This document shows positions 13,901-26,068 of a stretch of DNA of 64,000 bases, one piece after another. Numbering within the stretch: the stretch's first letter is position 1; every line of letters begins with the position of its first letter. Source of the DNA: Plectrocnemia conspersa (Eukaryota; Arthropoda; Insecta; Trichoptera; Polycentropodidae). The notes below the pieces were generated by a model. It was not told where the DNA came from, made no database searches, and saw only the letters and a program-made list of their open reading frames with translations. The stretch spans positions 248,001 to 312,000 of the forward strand of contig VTFK01000191.1 in the NCBI GenBank assembly GCA_009617715.1, read 5' to 3'. The translations under genes were made by a program, and so were the position numbers.

Positions 13901-14306
13901 ACAAATACAAAAATGTTACTTTGAAACAAAGTTTTCCTACAATATAACAACATCAGCGTTTCTTTCACCTCCGATTTTAATGACCCTCACTTACCGTAAC
14001 ATCAATTAACGGTACAAATTAACTGACAGTCGGAACCTATCAAACGCTAATTGACCGCGACGTCCACGTACGTGTTTCCGTTTATTAAACGCGTCCCCTC
14101 CAGGAAAACAGCAACCTATTTATTTCATAGAAACACTATGGTCGCACGAGCGATTTTCGTCTCTCTAGTTTCTATTATATTAGAGCACATTCGTGATGTG
14201 CAGTCTCGCATTGTTGCTTTTAACTCTCACCTTGAAGCATCTTCGCCGCGCGTAGAGCACTATCGAAATCAGTCCCGGCTAAGCTTCGGATCGATCCGAT
14301 CCCGCC

Positions 14307-14378
14307 ATGACCACCGATGGAGATAGACGTTTGAGCTCGAGCAACTCTGGAGATGCCAAATCTATCGAATCAGATTCT
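14307..14378 (+). CDS. Possible first coding exon of the myosin tail gene
   Basis: ATG at 14307 sits in a strong start context (CCCGCCATGACC), with an in-frame TAA 24 nt upstream. The exon encodes 24 Ser/Asp-rich residues and ends at a GTAATA donor. It joins in phase 0 to exon 2 across a 62-nt intron with the acceptor TTCTCTTTAG. If it is a true first exon, the product has no motor domain. A weak CTAAG acceptor between the stop and the ATG would instead make it internal. Confidence 0.5.
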
Positions 14379-17300
14379 GTAATAACTCCTAAGCGTCTCT
14401 AGTGCTATAACGATCGCCACTAATCGTATTTTCTCTTTAGTTACAGCAGAAGGTGAGTCCGTCCAGAGGTCTACCGCCTGTGGGAGGAAACCAGTCCGGA
14501 AATGTGATGGTGGAGAGGCAGGAAATCAGTCAATCTCAAACTGGAATGAACGAGAGAAACGCCAGACCATCTTTATCGAGCAGTATATCACCAGGACAGG
14601 TGTCTCCTACTTCTCAGGAGTCGCAAACCAAAGACGCCAAGCATTCCCTATTGCAATTTGCCGTGAACCACTTCAGACAGAGTCCAGAGTGAGTAATTAA
14701 AATAATTAAGGCACGCTTCGAAGATTAACGAAACCGATATTTGAATATCATAACAAAGCGCGATCAATTTTTTCGGTAATATTGCATATTTGCGGTCAAC
14801 TGGTACATTAAAAAGCAACGCTCGTAACGCTTTCTTCTCCAAAACATTTGTAACTTACGGTTTTTACAAAACAATGCCAAAAATAATTTTACAAATAGCA
14901 AAACGGTGTTTTTTTTAATATATTTTAATTGACATAGCGTTGTTTTATGTGCGAATAGATAAAATAGAAGTTTATTTCATCAATAAATCATATTTTACAT
15001 ACATACGTGCACGTATACTAAACTATATATTATTCAAATATTCTAACTTAATTGTTTTACGACTCGAAACGGTGTGAGATTATTTTTAACTCACAATTAA
15101 AATGGTGCTTTTGCGAAACAGTCGTGTCATCTTTCGGAATCTGAAAACAATGTTATTTTACAAGTTTACATAACTAAGCTATTGTAATAGTTTGGGAATT
15201 ATAAAATGGGGAGTGGGGTAATATCGAACAGATAAATTAGTATAACTCGGCGAGCGATCGACGAAGGATATACATATGTATATTATAAATTGTGTTGTGT
15301 TGAATATTGTGCTCTATTGTGATATATAATGATTGTGTACTCTTCTCGGGAAAGTGATTGACCTCACGCGGTGTGTGTCTTGTGGCGTTAATTATTTCAC
15401 ATACAATATAAACCGCGATAGGTATATCAATATGAGGAAGTTGTTTTACCGCAAGTGGATCTAAACAAAAGACGCGTTTTTCCAGCTAATAAGATTCTAT
15501 TAAATTTTAATTTATATGTTCATTATGCAATGGTGGAAAAAATCGCTTTTAAGACCGCGTTATGCATAAAAAATATAATTCATTATATCAATGGATTTTT
15601 TTTTAAATAAATTGTACAATGGCCATATAAATAAAGAAAATAATGCATCTATTATTTAAATTTTAAATTAATAAAATTACTTTTCGAGGATTTTTCATTA
15701 TATTTACGTAGTATTGTGCTCATAAAAATTTAGCCTTTATCCGGTGTTGCCAGATTCTTAGTAAATCTTGTTAGTAAGCTAATCGCTAAAAACAGCTCAA
15801 AAACATTTTTTTAAATAATTACCTCCAAATTCAAAAGTTAAAAATAAGAAGACTCAATAAATAAAATAAGCAGCAGAACGAGTTCCTCGAAATTTGCTAA
15901 TTTTTTATTGCTACTTCAGAATCCAATTTATAAATCCCATTACAATTATTTTTTACTAGACCTGGTATTTTATATGTAAAATTTAATAACAAGTGTTTGA
16001 AATGTTTTTAGTCGATTTTTATACATGTAGTTACTGACAGAATGCCAGTTACAGTATTTATTTATGTTTTTATTGTGGCAAAGATTTAAAATTTAGGTAT
16101 ATTGAGCATTTTTTAAAAGACCAAAACAAACTTCGAAAGACTTATATCTGAGTTTTCTAATTATCATATTTTTTCTCTACAACAAATTCTTAAAAAATCA
16201 ACTGGTTAAATCAATTAAAATATATTTTTAATATTTTCCAATAAAAATAAATCCAAAAAACTCTATATAAAATCCCATGCTGGAACTACTCAGATGTTTT
16301 AACATTCGTTAATAATTTAATAAACATTTATAATCTTTTTCTTTTTCATTATAATGACAAGATTTTTTAATTCTTCCATGTAAAAAAATATAGATATTAC
16401 TCACTCATGGTGTGTAAGAATGATTTTTTCCAATACTTTTAATATAGTAGTACTATACTTCCACTTTTAGCATGATTCAAAGACATTTTCTATTAAGTAC
16501 CTATACCGAATCGTAACAATGTTATCATATCAATGCTAATCCATTATAGATATAATCTACTATTCCATGGCATATTCCCCCCCCCCGTATATTATTTTTA
16601 ATTTTGGACACAGACGCCGTCAGTTTATCCCTGATAAAATGAGATACATACGTAAAATAAATAATTTCCTATTAGGTGCAATATAAAAACCAAATAAAAG
16701 AAAATTTATTATAGAATTGATTCACAGAAATCAATAGTCGTAAACGTCAAATTTGTGATGAAAGGTCGACGTTCGTGAATCCCGTCAATCTATTTCGCAG
16801 CGCTCGCGAGCGGGCGTAGCCGCAAAAAGCTGTTTTCCCACTGCAATCGGGATTCCTACCACCCCCTGAGCTTCGCTTCTTGTCGATTACAATACAATGG
16901 ATTTTGTGTGTGAGAGATGGTTCCGCAACGCGTTGCAAACACACGAACGTCGCCATTATTCGAGTTCGCGTATACCCGCGCACCGGTAGCGTCCGCGGGC
17001 AGCACACATGTGTAGAAAGCCTGACGGGCGCGTTTTGCGTTTTTCCGTAGTCCGTACGCACCCATTCGCGAAATTCTATCGCTCTTTTTCATTTCGCCAT
17101 GTACGTCCCGGCAGTGGACATCTTCGTTACCGAACGATTGCGTAAAAGAATCGAAGGAGTTGCGCATGCGCACGCGTCGCGCGGTGACGCAACCCTGATT
17201 TTCGGTGCGCGATTGGCACCACTTTTCCGGCAGGGGCGTTTAGGCCCCGACGCCGAATAAAGCGACCATACTTTGAATCAAATTTTAGTGTTCCGATAAT

Positions 17301-20300
17301 AAATAATGTGACGGATAATGCAGCATATAAACAAATGAGTACTCAAACTATCTTCATGTGGCTGGGAGCTTGTATCAAATCTTCGACCAAAATGCAAGTA
17401 TTTTAAGTGTACTGTAGTAAAATTTTTAATTGTCTTACTATAAAATTATATTATCGGTGATGGGTATTATTATATTTTAAATATTAATTTTATAAATTAA
17501 ATGCGGTGCTTCTTACGTTCTTATGCCCGAAAACGAAACTACTGGATAAGTGGATACATAATGTACATGTAATGAAATGTTAAGGTCTATGTTAAAATTA
17601 TTACACTTTTATTCTATATTTTTCAAACTTTACCAATTTAATATAAAAAAATATTATTATAATATTTAAACCTCAATGTCAATTTACTCTTCTATACCAG
17701 CGAGTTATATCCTTATTTAGTAAGCACTGTAAGCTGTCCAAGTTTCGTCTGACTCTTTATCTGTGAGAATCTTCAAAAACAATTATAATTTGTATTGAAA
17801 TTATAATTTATATTATTTTTGGTTACAACTTATTTAAAATTTTCTTTGTGATATCCATAGCTGTTATACTATTAGGCCATTTTCCCCCCACAGTTGAAAC
17901 TGGGATTATCTTGAGTAATCTAGAATGTTTTGTCACCATATTTAAATACATATTTAGCTAAGAACTGATCGTAAAATATAATTAAACAAATTAATAACAT
18001 AATTATTATGTGGGTATAGCTTATAGCACAAATGTGTTTCCCCTCGTGAAACCCACTAAGTGTTTACTTTTGTGGATTATCCTAGGAATGGTATTACACA
18101 AACCCACACATCCGTAAAATATTCCGTTAGTAGTACTAATTTTCCTTTACATATTTATTTTTAGATTTCTGTATTTAATAATATACATATATTTATTTTT
18201 ATCATTAAAATACCCCAGTGCGATCTTTCAAGGTTCAAGCATACTTTTATAGTTTATTTCTCTATTTTTTGTCATTGCTTTATCTGTTAATGTCAACACA
18301 GTTCCGCATAGACGCATCTTTTTTTCAATTTTTATTAATCATATTTCTAGATAGCCACGCTCAGAAAGCAATGGTTATGAACCCTCCGCTGCATTTGGCC
18401 TTAACGGCCACGAAAGCGACCAACAACGTTTTGCTACATAAATACGTTTTAAATTTAAACAAATTAAGTGCCAGCGAGCGTTGGTCAGAACAGAATAACT
18501 ATCTACAACAAATCTACTTAAAAGGAGGATTATATAAATGACTTATTTTAAATAAATGGTTTAAATGTTATGATTATAAGCAAAGCATTATTGGCCGCTT
18601 TCATAGCCGTTAGGGCCAAACGAAAAGAAAATGTTCATAACCATTGCATGTTCAGCGTAGCGCCGATATTCTTAACAAGTAGAAAAAATAGTAAAACTCA
18701 TTTTTAGCAATATTATTTAACTGTTTTCTCGGTTCTTTGCAAATCATTAATTAAATTTAATTTGAGATTTGGTGCACATCAACAAGTGCACGAAAATATA
18801 ACAACAATAACAGTACATTGAATAGTATCTGATCGCACGTATAATTTATGTGAAACGAACGCGGATGAGATATCACTATTTAATTTTTAAAAACACGTTG
18901 TTACTAGGTATATTCAAATTTTTAATGATAGATGGTCGCGCGTATAAGCTACCTGCGGGCGATGATTATTGCTTTTTATGCGAGCTCTGTAATTGGCCGT
19001 TATGAGAGGTGAAAAAAATCTGAGATCGAAATGGAAAGTGAGCTAATAAAGTAACTATAAATTGGTATTTTTATTATCACTATAATGCGGTTTTTACTGA
19101 AACTAAGTATTGACAACTTAACCGTTTAACATAAAACTAGCTTTTATAATATTTTTATGAACTTGTTAATAAATATTATAATAATATTTTGAGAGCCGTG
19201 AGAGTATGCCTGGTCAAAGAATGCGGGTACAGCGGTACAGGTGTCGATTGAGTTGTAGGAGTGCCCGGCTGCTTGAGTATTTCCGATTATCGAGAGTTGT
19301 AGATGCCCGTGTAGGTCTAGAATTAACTTTAACACTGGAATTTTCGTTAGGATATGTCTGACAATGTACAGTTTTTAAGATTTCAGCAATGCTGAGCTTG
19401 TAGTGTGTTTTAAAAATGGTCATGTCAATTCCTAATTCCACTAAGTGCGAGGTTCGCTCACTGATCCGTTTCTTTATAGCGATAGTCTTTATGTTGATTT
19501 TTTTATATTTATTTACTTCCTGTGAAAATTTTTTGACTTCGGAAGCAAAGAAATATGGTTGAATTCAAAAATTTATTATAATAAAAATGAAAATCTAAAT
19601 GTATTATATGTTATTCGTCTTTGCGTTAGTTAATAAAATCAATAGACTGTTACAGTGGTTTGTAAACGAAATCTCAACATTGCAGAACAAAAAAAGTTTC
19701 GTCTTCACCTCTCGCTTTTGTCGTAAAACGAAGATTCTCGTCTTCCGCATACAAAGTGCTAATAATACAAATGATTAATTTATTATTTCTTTTGCATTAT
19801 TTATTTTTGAGTACTTAAAGAAACGTTATTGATTATAACATTTCCTTCATGTATTTATTTAAGTCAACATCAATCGAATACAAGACAGGAAATGAAAGTT
19901 TTTGGTATTTTATAACCTATCCATATGCATAAATCGAGTGCCTTTTATGCATGAACTTCCTTTGATGTCAGCATTTTTGTTTCATTCGGAATTTGTCAAT
20001 AAAACATCAAGTTTTTATTAATGATTTACTTTCACTGCCACATTTTTGCGCGAACACCTTCACTCGTTAAACCGATAAATTGGTCTATTTCACATTTAAT
20101 GATAATAAAAGTATCACGTAACAATGATGTGCTTATATAATTTTCAGATTGGACGCGTTGAAAACAGACACGTTGAAAGGTAGCAAGCATAAGAATCAAC
20201 AACAGCGCGGAGAATGGACATGGAAACGACAAACAGATCTAGTTAAATGGCAATCTGAACCTCTCCGAGGACCCCTACTGCGTCTGCGACCGCCCGAACT

Positions 20301-23300
20301 TAGCCGCTTTAGCCATAGATTGCTTTATGTGCGTCTTACGCTACTGCGGAGATGCACCACCGCCTCCAGCTACTCCTAACGGACCACCGGCTGATCTATC
20401 AGAAGTCAAATGCGTATACACCGTTCTAATGGTAATAAGTTTACTTTGTACAATACATTTTAATGGAATATAAGACATTAACAACAATTTAATTTACAGC
20501 ATTGTCATAAATTTGCTGCGTTGAGAGACGAAGTTTATTGCCAACTCATGAAACAGACCACTTCCAACAAATCGCCTAATCCGGAATCATGCCAACGCGC
20601 TTGGAGACTCATGAGCATCGTAGCCGCATACTTCAATTGCTCAGACACATTAAAGTATTAGATTATTTATCAATAAAGTAACAGCAATATACACTTTGAC
20701 GATGACGCTAATAGAGTTATAATATTATTATTTTAGGCCATATTTATTGGAATATTTGACATCAGCTGCCGGTGATCGCCGTCGACATTGTCAAGGAACA
20801 GCGGCCGTTTGCTTAGCTAATCTTAGAAAGACGTCAAAATGCGGAGGAAGAAAGAATGTCCCGAGCGTGGAAGAAGTAACGGCTGTATCAGCCGGACGTA
20901 GTGCCCGTCGTCAAATATATAGATTGCCCGGTGGAGCTGAGCGTGTCGTTAATACTAGATGTTCGACAGTCGTTCAAGATGTTATACACGACTTGTGCGA
21001 TTTGGTAATATTTCAATACATAATCTAAATAGGAATGGTTAAGAAAGACCAGAACTTGACACTTGGATATTTAGTCTTTCATGATTCATTCACTATAATA
21101 CAATTTATACTACTCAACTTCAATATTAATAACTCATTGGCATTATAGATTGGTGTGAATAACGAAGCTGAACAAGCTGAATTTTCTTTGTATTGCATCG
21201 TCCAAGGAGACGCTTTCACAATGCCTTTAGCAGCAGACGAGTATATATTAGACGTGACGACAGAATTACAGAAGGCAGCACAGCCGTTCTATCTCATATT
21301 CTGCAGAAGTGTTTGGTATCATCCGTTGAGACATGACGCCAGTCCGTTATACACAGAAGTAAGATTTTGTCAGTTTGACTGCTATTATTATTTAACACTG
21401 CTTGTATTAAATGTGTATGTGATATCTTAGGTATTATTTAATCAAGTGGCACCAGATTATCTCGAAGGTTTATTGTTGGAATTGCCTGGTGGTGGAAGAC
21501 CGTCAGCCGGAGCGTTGCGTGATATGGCTTTGGTCGCTGCTTTACTGCACAGAGCGGCAGATTTGAATCATCCACCGCATTTGAAAGAGGTATGGAATAA
21601 ACTAGTCCAAGAAAATTATTTTTGCTTAGTTTATTTTATTTAATTTTATGAGAATTAGAAAATATATCAAAATTATTATTACAAAAAGACATAATTACAG
21701 TCTTAAACCTTTTTATATAGTTTTGATGGGAAAATAGTCTATTGAAGTGCTAACTACAAAAACATTGTATGAAACGTTTGTGAATAAGCATAAGACTACT
21801 CTTTAAATTATACATTTTCTTTAAAATATATGATTTATAAGTTCCTAGTAAAAAAAACGACAACTGACTGACCAACTTTTGCCCCCTTCTCTGGAAAAAG
21901 CTGAAATGTCATCCTTCATTTTAAATTCTCAGATTATCCCTCAAAGAAAATCTAAAATAAAAATCTCGAATCAATCTTAAAAATATTTTTTTCAATATGT
22001 CATTTCAATTAAATCATATCAGAATACATTTTCACCAGTAGATATATATTTTTACTCCTTCCTTTTCCATACATAGTAATATAAACATTTACATACTTAT
22101 CATTATATATTTAGATGTGATGTATAAATGTTATAGTGAATAAATATTTTTCAGTAAAGTTATATTTTCAATAGTGAAGTCCAAGTACATTTTCACCGGT
22201 AGATATATTTTTACCAGTGAAAATGTAATTTATCTGGCAGTTGCTAGTAAAATTATATGATTTCAACTTTTTTATGTGTATTAATTATATGTTTACATAT
22301 TTATCATTATTGATTTACATGTGATGTCTAAATATTACAGTGAATGTGTATTTTTCAGTAAAATTATAGTTTTACTAGTGAAGTCCAAATACATTTTCAT
22401 CAAAAGATATATATTTTTACTAGTGAATATATAATTTAACTGATAAGCGCTAGTGAAATATATGCTGTTCTAAAATGTCCATGAAACTAATGTGACAGTC
22501 GCGAAATGTCCATTTGTTGTTCTAACCCAAACCTAACCAAACCTAGTCAACCCATCTCTCAGAGGAAAATAAGCGGAAGAAGAAGTACAGACAGACATTG
22601 CATTTCGCATATTGCTCTATAGTTTGTCTGAACTTGGACTATGTTTTAAAAATGTGATAGCTATCCTTACCGATATTACTAAGGACTTCTGATATACGAG
22701 TATTGGTCAAAGAATATTCAAATCGTATGTTGGTCAATAGAAGGGCGCAAAAACAATTATCACTTCTCGCTCATTATCGAGCGTTGCCATGGCAACAGCA
22801 CCGTCACGATTTTATTGCTTTTGATGTAGATTTTTTACTTCTGAGAAGGTTTAATTGTTTTTTGCGCTCTCCTATTGATCAAAATTAGGCTTAGACTAAC
22901 TTCAATCGATTCTTATTTATTGTAAATCATAAAATTGATATAAAAGTCTTAATATGAATGCTTGATAACCAAGCATTTCCATTGCGACGGCGATGACAAG
23001 ATTTTATTACTTTTGATGTGGATTCTAAACAAGTATTTGTTGCCAGTTGAGGAACGTTAATTTTCTGTTCAGAACCAAGTCAAACCAAACACTACCAAAA
23101 CTATAGTTTTTGAATCATTTAAGTTAGGTTTAGGTTTACTTAAATATATTTTAAATATTGTAGTATTTTGTATGAACTAGAATCCCATGTGAACTCTTGT
23201 GTTTTTAAATTTCTATCATGTTTGGGAGATTGGTATTAGTAATTATTATATAATAAAAAATGCCGAACGATCATCACAGATTAGGTTTTCCTAGATTTTC

Positions 23301-25210
23301 CTGATCTTACGAATGAATAATTAAAATAAAATTGAGCTTGGTCGTGCACAGTGACATCTATTGGTTGTAAGCTGTGATAATAGTTTATAATTAATAAAAT
23401 AAATGTCTCTTATTTACAGTCTGATTTCTCACTATTTACTTAGTAGTTGCTGATTGTGTTTACCTTGTTGTAATGCATTTGGCTAACATATGTCATGGAA
23501 GATATACAATAAATAAATAAAAAAATATATATTAATACAAAGTTTTTTTTTGCATTTCACTTCAAATTAAGTAAATGTAATGAGGCTTTATAAATAAATT
23601 CCATATATTTCCATACAATATTACTTCAGGCAACTTAAGGTGAAAGTCTATTTTTACTATTTTTTAACAGCTGTTATTCAATTAAAGTTGTGACTAGTCT
23701 TTCCTTTACATCAGAATGATCAGTGTAATATTCTGTTGCCAACTAAATTTTATTTATATAATTATAAAAGTTATAAATTTAGAGTCATCTTAATTTTCTG
23801 GTTTTATTTTTCATTAAAATAATAAACAAAAATATATTTTTAATATTATCAGTATTTTAACAGAAAAATACTGTAATAACTAAACATAGTATTACTACTG
23901 AAGCGGTCGCGGTTACGCTTCTATATTCGTAGTTATCGGCGGGTCCGGTTGACGATTTGTGGTAGGACGTTTGTACAGCGAACTGTACAAAGTGGCCCTT
24001 GAGAAATCTTCCGGTAAGTTCTTGACGCGTGTTGACTGTGATCCTTCGACAGTCGTCGATATTAATCCTCGACCGCGTATCCTGGAGATGGTTGCTCAGA
24101 CAGGAGGCGAGGTGTAAAATCCGAGTAGTCAAGTCGAGCGACGAGTTGTAGTCCAGTGAGTGTTGCAGAGTCGGAAGTCCGGAGTCGAATGATATGTGCA
24201 CTTTTGGCCCCTCCTTATATTCCCGGTCGGGTGCGCAAAAGTATCCCCACTCCGCGCGTTGCTGGCGGCTGCGGGGATGCGGCGTCATTGTACGATGCCG
24301 CTTAGTTCAGGTGCAAGGCTCAGCGGGACTTCACTTTCGCGTATGCTGCGTCCCGGACGGTCGTCTCGGGATCGCCATACTACTTTATAAACATATTAAT
24401 ATAATCTCATATTTAATATCTATCTACTGACATTTCCTTCATTGTGTAAAATTATCTTAATAGTTATTTTTATATAGGTCACAATATACCTATCACAAAT
24501 ATTCAATCTGCTACTTTTAAATGCACTACCCAGTAATCATTGACAAACTTAACTGCATAATAAAATACAATTACAGATCAAATTCTTACTGCCAAAGCCA
24601 GTACTTGGACTGCGAGAGATCAAACCAGCAAAATGGGCTGCTCTAGTACAGGCCGATTGGTCAGCGGCTCAACCCTTGAGCACTCATCAAGCTAAAGCTC
24701 AAGTATGTATAAATTATTATAAATAAACCATAGTAAAAATAACTGAACTAATATTTTTAAATATAAAATAAAAGGTTCTAGCCGTATTATCACAATGGCC
24801 ATTGTTTGGAAGTTCGTTCTTTGCCGTAAAACGAGTAGCTGGAGGAGGTGGTTCTCCAAGTGAATGGAGGGACCATATCTTAGCATTGAACAGACGCGGA
24901 GTTCATTTCTTAGACGTTCAAACCCACGAGACGATACAGCATTGGCCATTCGCTGAAGTCATCAGCACTAGAAAGGTATGTGTTACATATTATCATATGT
25001 GTGATTGTTATACGTGTTTCTTATAATGTTGACGTTTCGTTTCAGGTGAGATCTGAAGACGGCTCTCTATTCTTAGACATGAAATGCGGATCTTTGCTGC
25101 AGCAGCGAGTGACGAGACTGCAAACGGAGCAAGCCCATGAAGTATCGCGTTTGGTCAGACAATACATTACGTTACAACAGTCTGGAGCCAACGCTTTCAG
25201 CTCCGATTAA
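14307..25210 (+). CDS. Class XV myosin tail (MyTH4-FERM), C-terminal part
   Basis: Ten exons: 14307-14378, 14441-14688, 20148-20431, 20500-20654, 20737-21004, 21149-21358, 21431-21589, 24577-24702, 24775-24975 and 25046-25210 (TAA). All junctions are GT-AG and keep phase, except for one extra base inside exon 3. If that break is ignored, about 628 residues are encoded: a Ser-rich linker, a MyTH4 domain (from LLQFAVNHFRQ in exon 2 to the end of exon 5's first half), then FERM lobes F1-F3. The F3 lobe has the class-typical SQWPLFGSSFFAVKRV. Full myosin XV proteins are several times longer, with a motor, IQ motifs and an earlier MyTH4-FERM; none of that is in the window. MyTH4-FERM tails link actin motors to microtubules and membrane cargo at filopodia or stereocilia tips. 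The best insect match should be the Drosophila Myo10A/Sisyphus type. Upstream exons may lie outside the window. Confidence 0.9.
14441..14688 (+). CDS. Myosin XV exon: linker plus start of MyTH4
   Basis: This exon reads a Ser/Gln/Pro-rich, probably disordered linker, then HSLLQFAVNHFRQSPE, the opening helix of a MyTH4 domain. It ends in phase 2 at GTGAGT, and the next exon completes a Glu codon at 20148. Confidence 0.85.
16740..17280. promoter_or_regulatory. CpG-rich island in myosin intron with NRF1-like site
   Basis: About 540 bp far richer in GC and CpG than its surroundings, with many CGCG/GCGC words. It contains a perfect TGCGCATGCGCA palindrome at 17161-17172, the consensus bound by NRF1 (Erect wing in flies), and a CGCCATTATT element near 16952. 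Overlapping open frames on the minus strand lack any family resemblance and look like composition shadows. It could be an internal promoter or enhancer. No transcript evidence is available. Confidence 0.45.
18350..18670. mobile_element. Foldback MITE in myosin intron
   Basis: The left arm (18356-18425) and the inverted right arm (18592-18660) share GCAATGGTTATGAAC, TTTGGCC, TAACGGC, GAAAGCG and CCAA in the same order. Between them lies a copy of the core motif (18461-18492, AAGTGCCAGCGAGCGTTGG) seen in the elements at 12.3 and 50.6 kb. No coding capacity is seen. Confidence 0.7.
20148..20431 (+). CDS. Myosin XV MyTH4 exon with a one-base frame break
   Basis: The 5' part reads GEWTWKRQTDLVKWQ then PLRGPLLRL in the frame fixed by the exon 2 junction. 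The 3' part reads NLAALAIDCFMCVLRYCGDAP, a clear MyTH4 match, but in the +1 frame. Only that frame joins exon 4 correctly (phase 0 at ATG|GTAATA). The switch must fall at about 20280-20300, around CTGCGTCTGCGACC. The total CDS length also shows exactly one base too many. Confidence 0.85.
20500..21589 (+). CDS. Myosin XV exons 4-7: end of MyTH4, FERM F1/F2
   Basis: Exon 4 (20500-20654) holds DEVYCQLMKQTTSN and WRLMSIVAAYF, conserved MyTH4 helices. Exon 5 (20737-21004) finishes MyTH4 (PYLLEYLTSAA, TAAVCLANLRK) and opens FERM lobe F1. Exons 6 (21149-21358) and 7 (21431-21589) carry FEFSLY-like EFSLYCIV and the acyl-CoA-binding-like F2 lobe (ALRDMALVAALLHRA). Introns between them are 82, 144 and 72 nt, typical insect sizes. 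Confidence 0.9.
21850..22700. repeat. Composite repeat with internal CATTTTCACC-type subrepeats (copy 1)
   Basis: Related along its length to 32680-33290. Shared parts are CCCTCAAAGAAAATCTAAAATAA, then several spaced copies of ACATTTTCACC followed by GTAGATATAT and CAGTGAA, then CTAAAATGTCCATGAAACTA and a CATTT-rich end. The internal units recur at irregular 100-190 bp spacing. No coding potential was recognised. Confidence 0.7.
22717..22891. mobile_element. Short inverted-repeat element (MITE), copy 1
   Basis: The left arm (22717-22760) has TTGGTCAATAGAAGGGCGCA; the right arm (22850-22891) is its inverse, TGCGCTCTCCTATTGATCAA. The related copy at 33317-33478 has the same arms and a different short centre. 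Both sit at the 3' edge of the composite repeat. Confidence 0.75.
23165..23530 (+). repeat. SINE copy with TAAA-type tail
   Basis: Body blocks TTCTATCATGTTTGGGAGAT, CATCACAGATTAGG, TTCCTGATCTTACG and AATTAAAATAAAATTGAGCT are followed by TTGTTGTAATGCATTTGGCTAA and an AATAAATAAATAAA tail. The 3' part matches 2.9-3.2 kb, which identifies the element's 3' end. Confidence 0.75.
23870..24385 (-). promoter_or_regulatory. GC-rich island with TATA-Inr signals, possibly a solo LTR
   Basis: About 515 bp of GC-rich DNA in an AT-rich intron. On the minus strand a TATA-like GAATATAAGG (about 24212-24221) is followed about 26 nt later by an initiator-like TCATTC (about 24187-24192), a normal core-promoter spacing. 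Both ends look like TG...CA (TGTAATAAC to TATAAACA on the plus strand), but I found no matching target-site duplication. A 143-codon minus frame covers the island with no recognised domain. A solo LTR or an antisense promoter are the two readings. Confidence 0.35.
24577..25210 (+). CDS. Myosin XV exons 8-10: FERM F2/F3 and C terminus
   Basis: Exon 8 (24577-24702) begins IKFLLPKPVLGLREIKPAKW, a characteristic myosin XV FERM segment. Exon 9 (24775-24975) has LSQWPLFGSSFFAVKRV and the F3 beta-sheet. Its acceptor is the AAAG just before GTTCTAGCC, chosen because only that AG keeps phase. Exon 10 (25046-25210) ends the protein with a C-terminal helix (LVRQYITLQQ) and TAA. Confidence 0.92.
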
Positions 25211-26033
25211 ATTTAATTCGTCCGAGAGCCATTATTAATGTTAATGATAAATATGAAACGTTAAATGAACCAATAGATATTAATAGGATACGAACAAGTA
25301 ATGATCATTTATATGTATATTATTATATCAATAGCAATGTTTCAGCTTTTACATTATATAGTATTAATAATCGCATAGTCAATGACCTCTTATAATAATA
25401 ATTTTTATTTTGACCATATTTATTTTGTATTTTTGTTTTGCATTATTTTTTTCATATTTAGCCATTTTATCATTAAGTGTGTTTGAGAAATATTTAAAAT
25501 ATTGATTTTTTATAACTTTTTAATTTTGTAAATATCTTCCATATCAAAAATATGTATTTATTAAGACATATTTACATTTTTATTTTATTCTAAAGATTCA
25601 CTCTGACTTTGTATATACATACATATACTTTAGATTCAATAGTCCAAGAATTTTTATGTATATTTGTTTCTAATAATTGTGCTGTTGATAAAATGATAAT
25701 TAATAATACGTTAAATCAACACCAAACCCTTTTTTATTATAACTATACATTCAATAAAAGTCAAATGGTATTTTTACAATCTAATACATATTTTCAAATT
25801 TGCTCAAAATTTATAGTACTTAATCTAAATTTATATTAAGTATATATATATATTGCATATTTCTATGATTTTTTTATATAAATATATAAAATGTTACAAT
25901 GGTATTGTGAATGATATTTTTATAATGTTCTTTTTGTATTATATATAAATCAATTTTTTATTGAATTCAGTCTTATAAATTATGACACGTAATATAAAAA
26001 TTATATTTTGTGTAAATTAATATAATTAATAAA
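25211..26033 (+). other. 3' untranslated region of the myosin gene
   Basis: AT-rich, no exons. Candidate AATAAA signals lie at 25753-25758 and 26028-26033. The second is only about 36 bp from the poly(A) signal of the opposite-strand gene, so the two 3' ends may touch or overlap. Confidence 0.55.
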
Positions 26034-26068
26034 GTTATATATTTTTGTGACATGAATCTCTAGTTTTT

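Larger units (their letters stand above)
14689..20147 (+). other. Intron of myosin gene, 5.5 kb
   Basis: Mostly AT-rich. It contains a CpG-rich island (16740-17280) and a foldback element (18350-18670). A GTACTGTAGT-type AT-rich remainder shows no exon. The donor is GTGAGTAATT and the acceptor TTTTCAG. Confidence 0.75.
21590..24576 (+). other. Intron of myosin gene, 3 kb, filled with repeats
   Basis: Holds a composite repeat (21850-22990), a SINE (23165-23530) and a GC-rich island with minus-strand core-promoter signals (23870-24385). No exon was recognised inside it. Confidence 0.8.

Noticed and set aside
16747..17173. Overlapping minus-strand open frames of 104 and 105 codons
   Set aside because: They lie in a CpG-rich island where stops are rare, are Arg/Thr/Cys-rich without domains, and overlap each other in different frames.
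23857..24288. 143-codon minus-strand open frame ending in a hydrophobic helix
   Set aside because: It coincides with the GC-rich island and has no family resemblance; the terminal hydrophobic stretch lies in ordinary AT-rich intron sequence.
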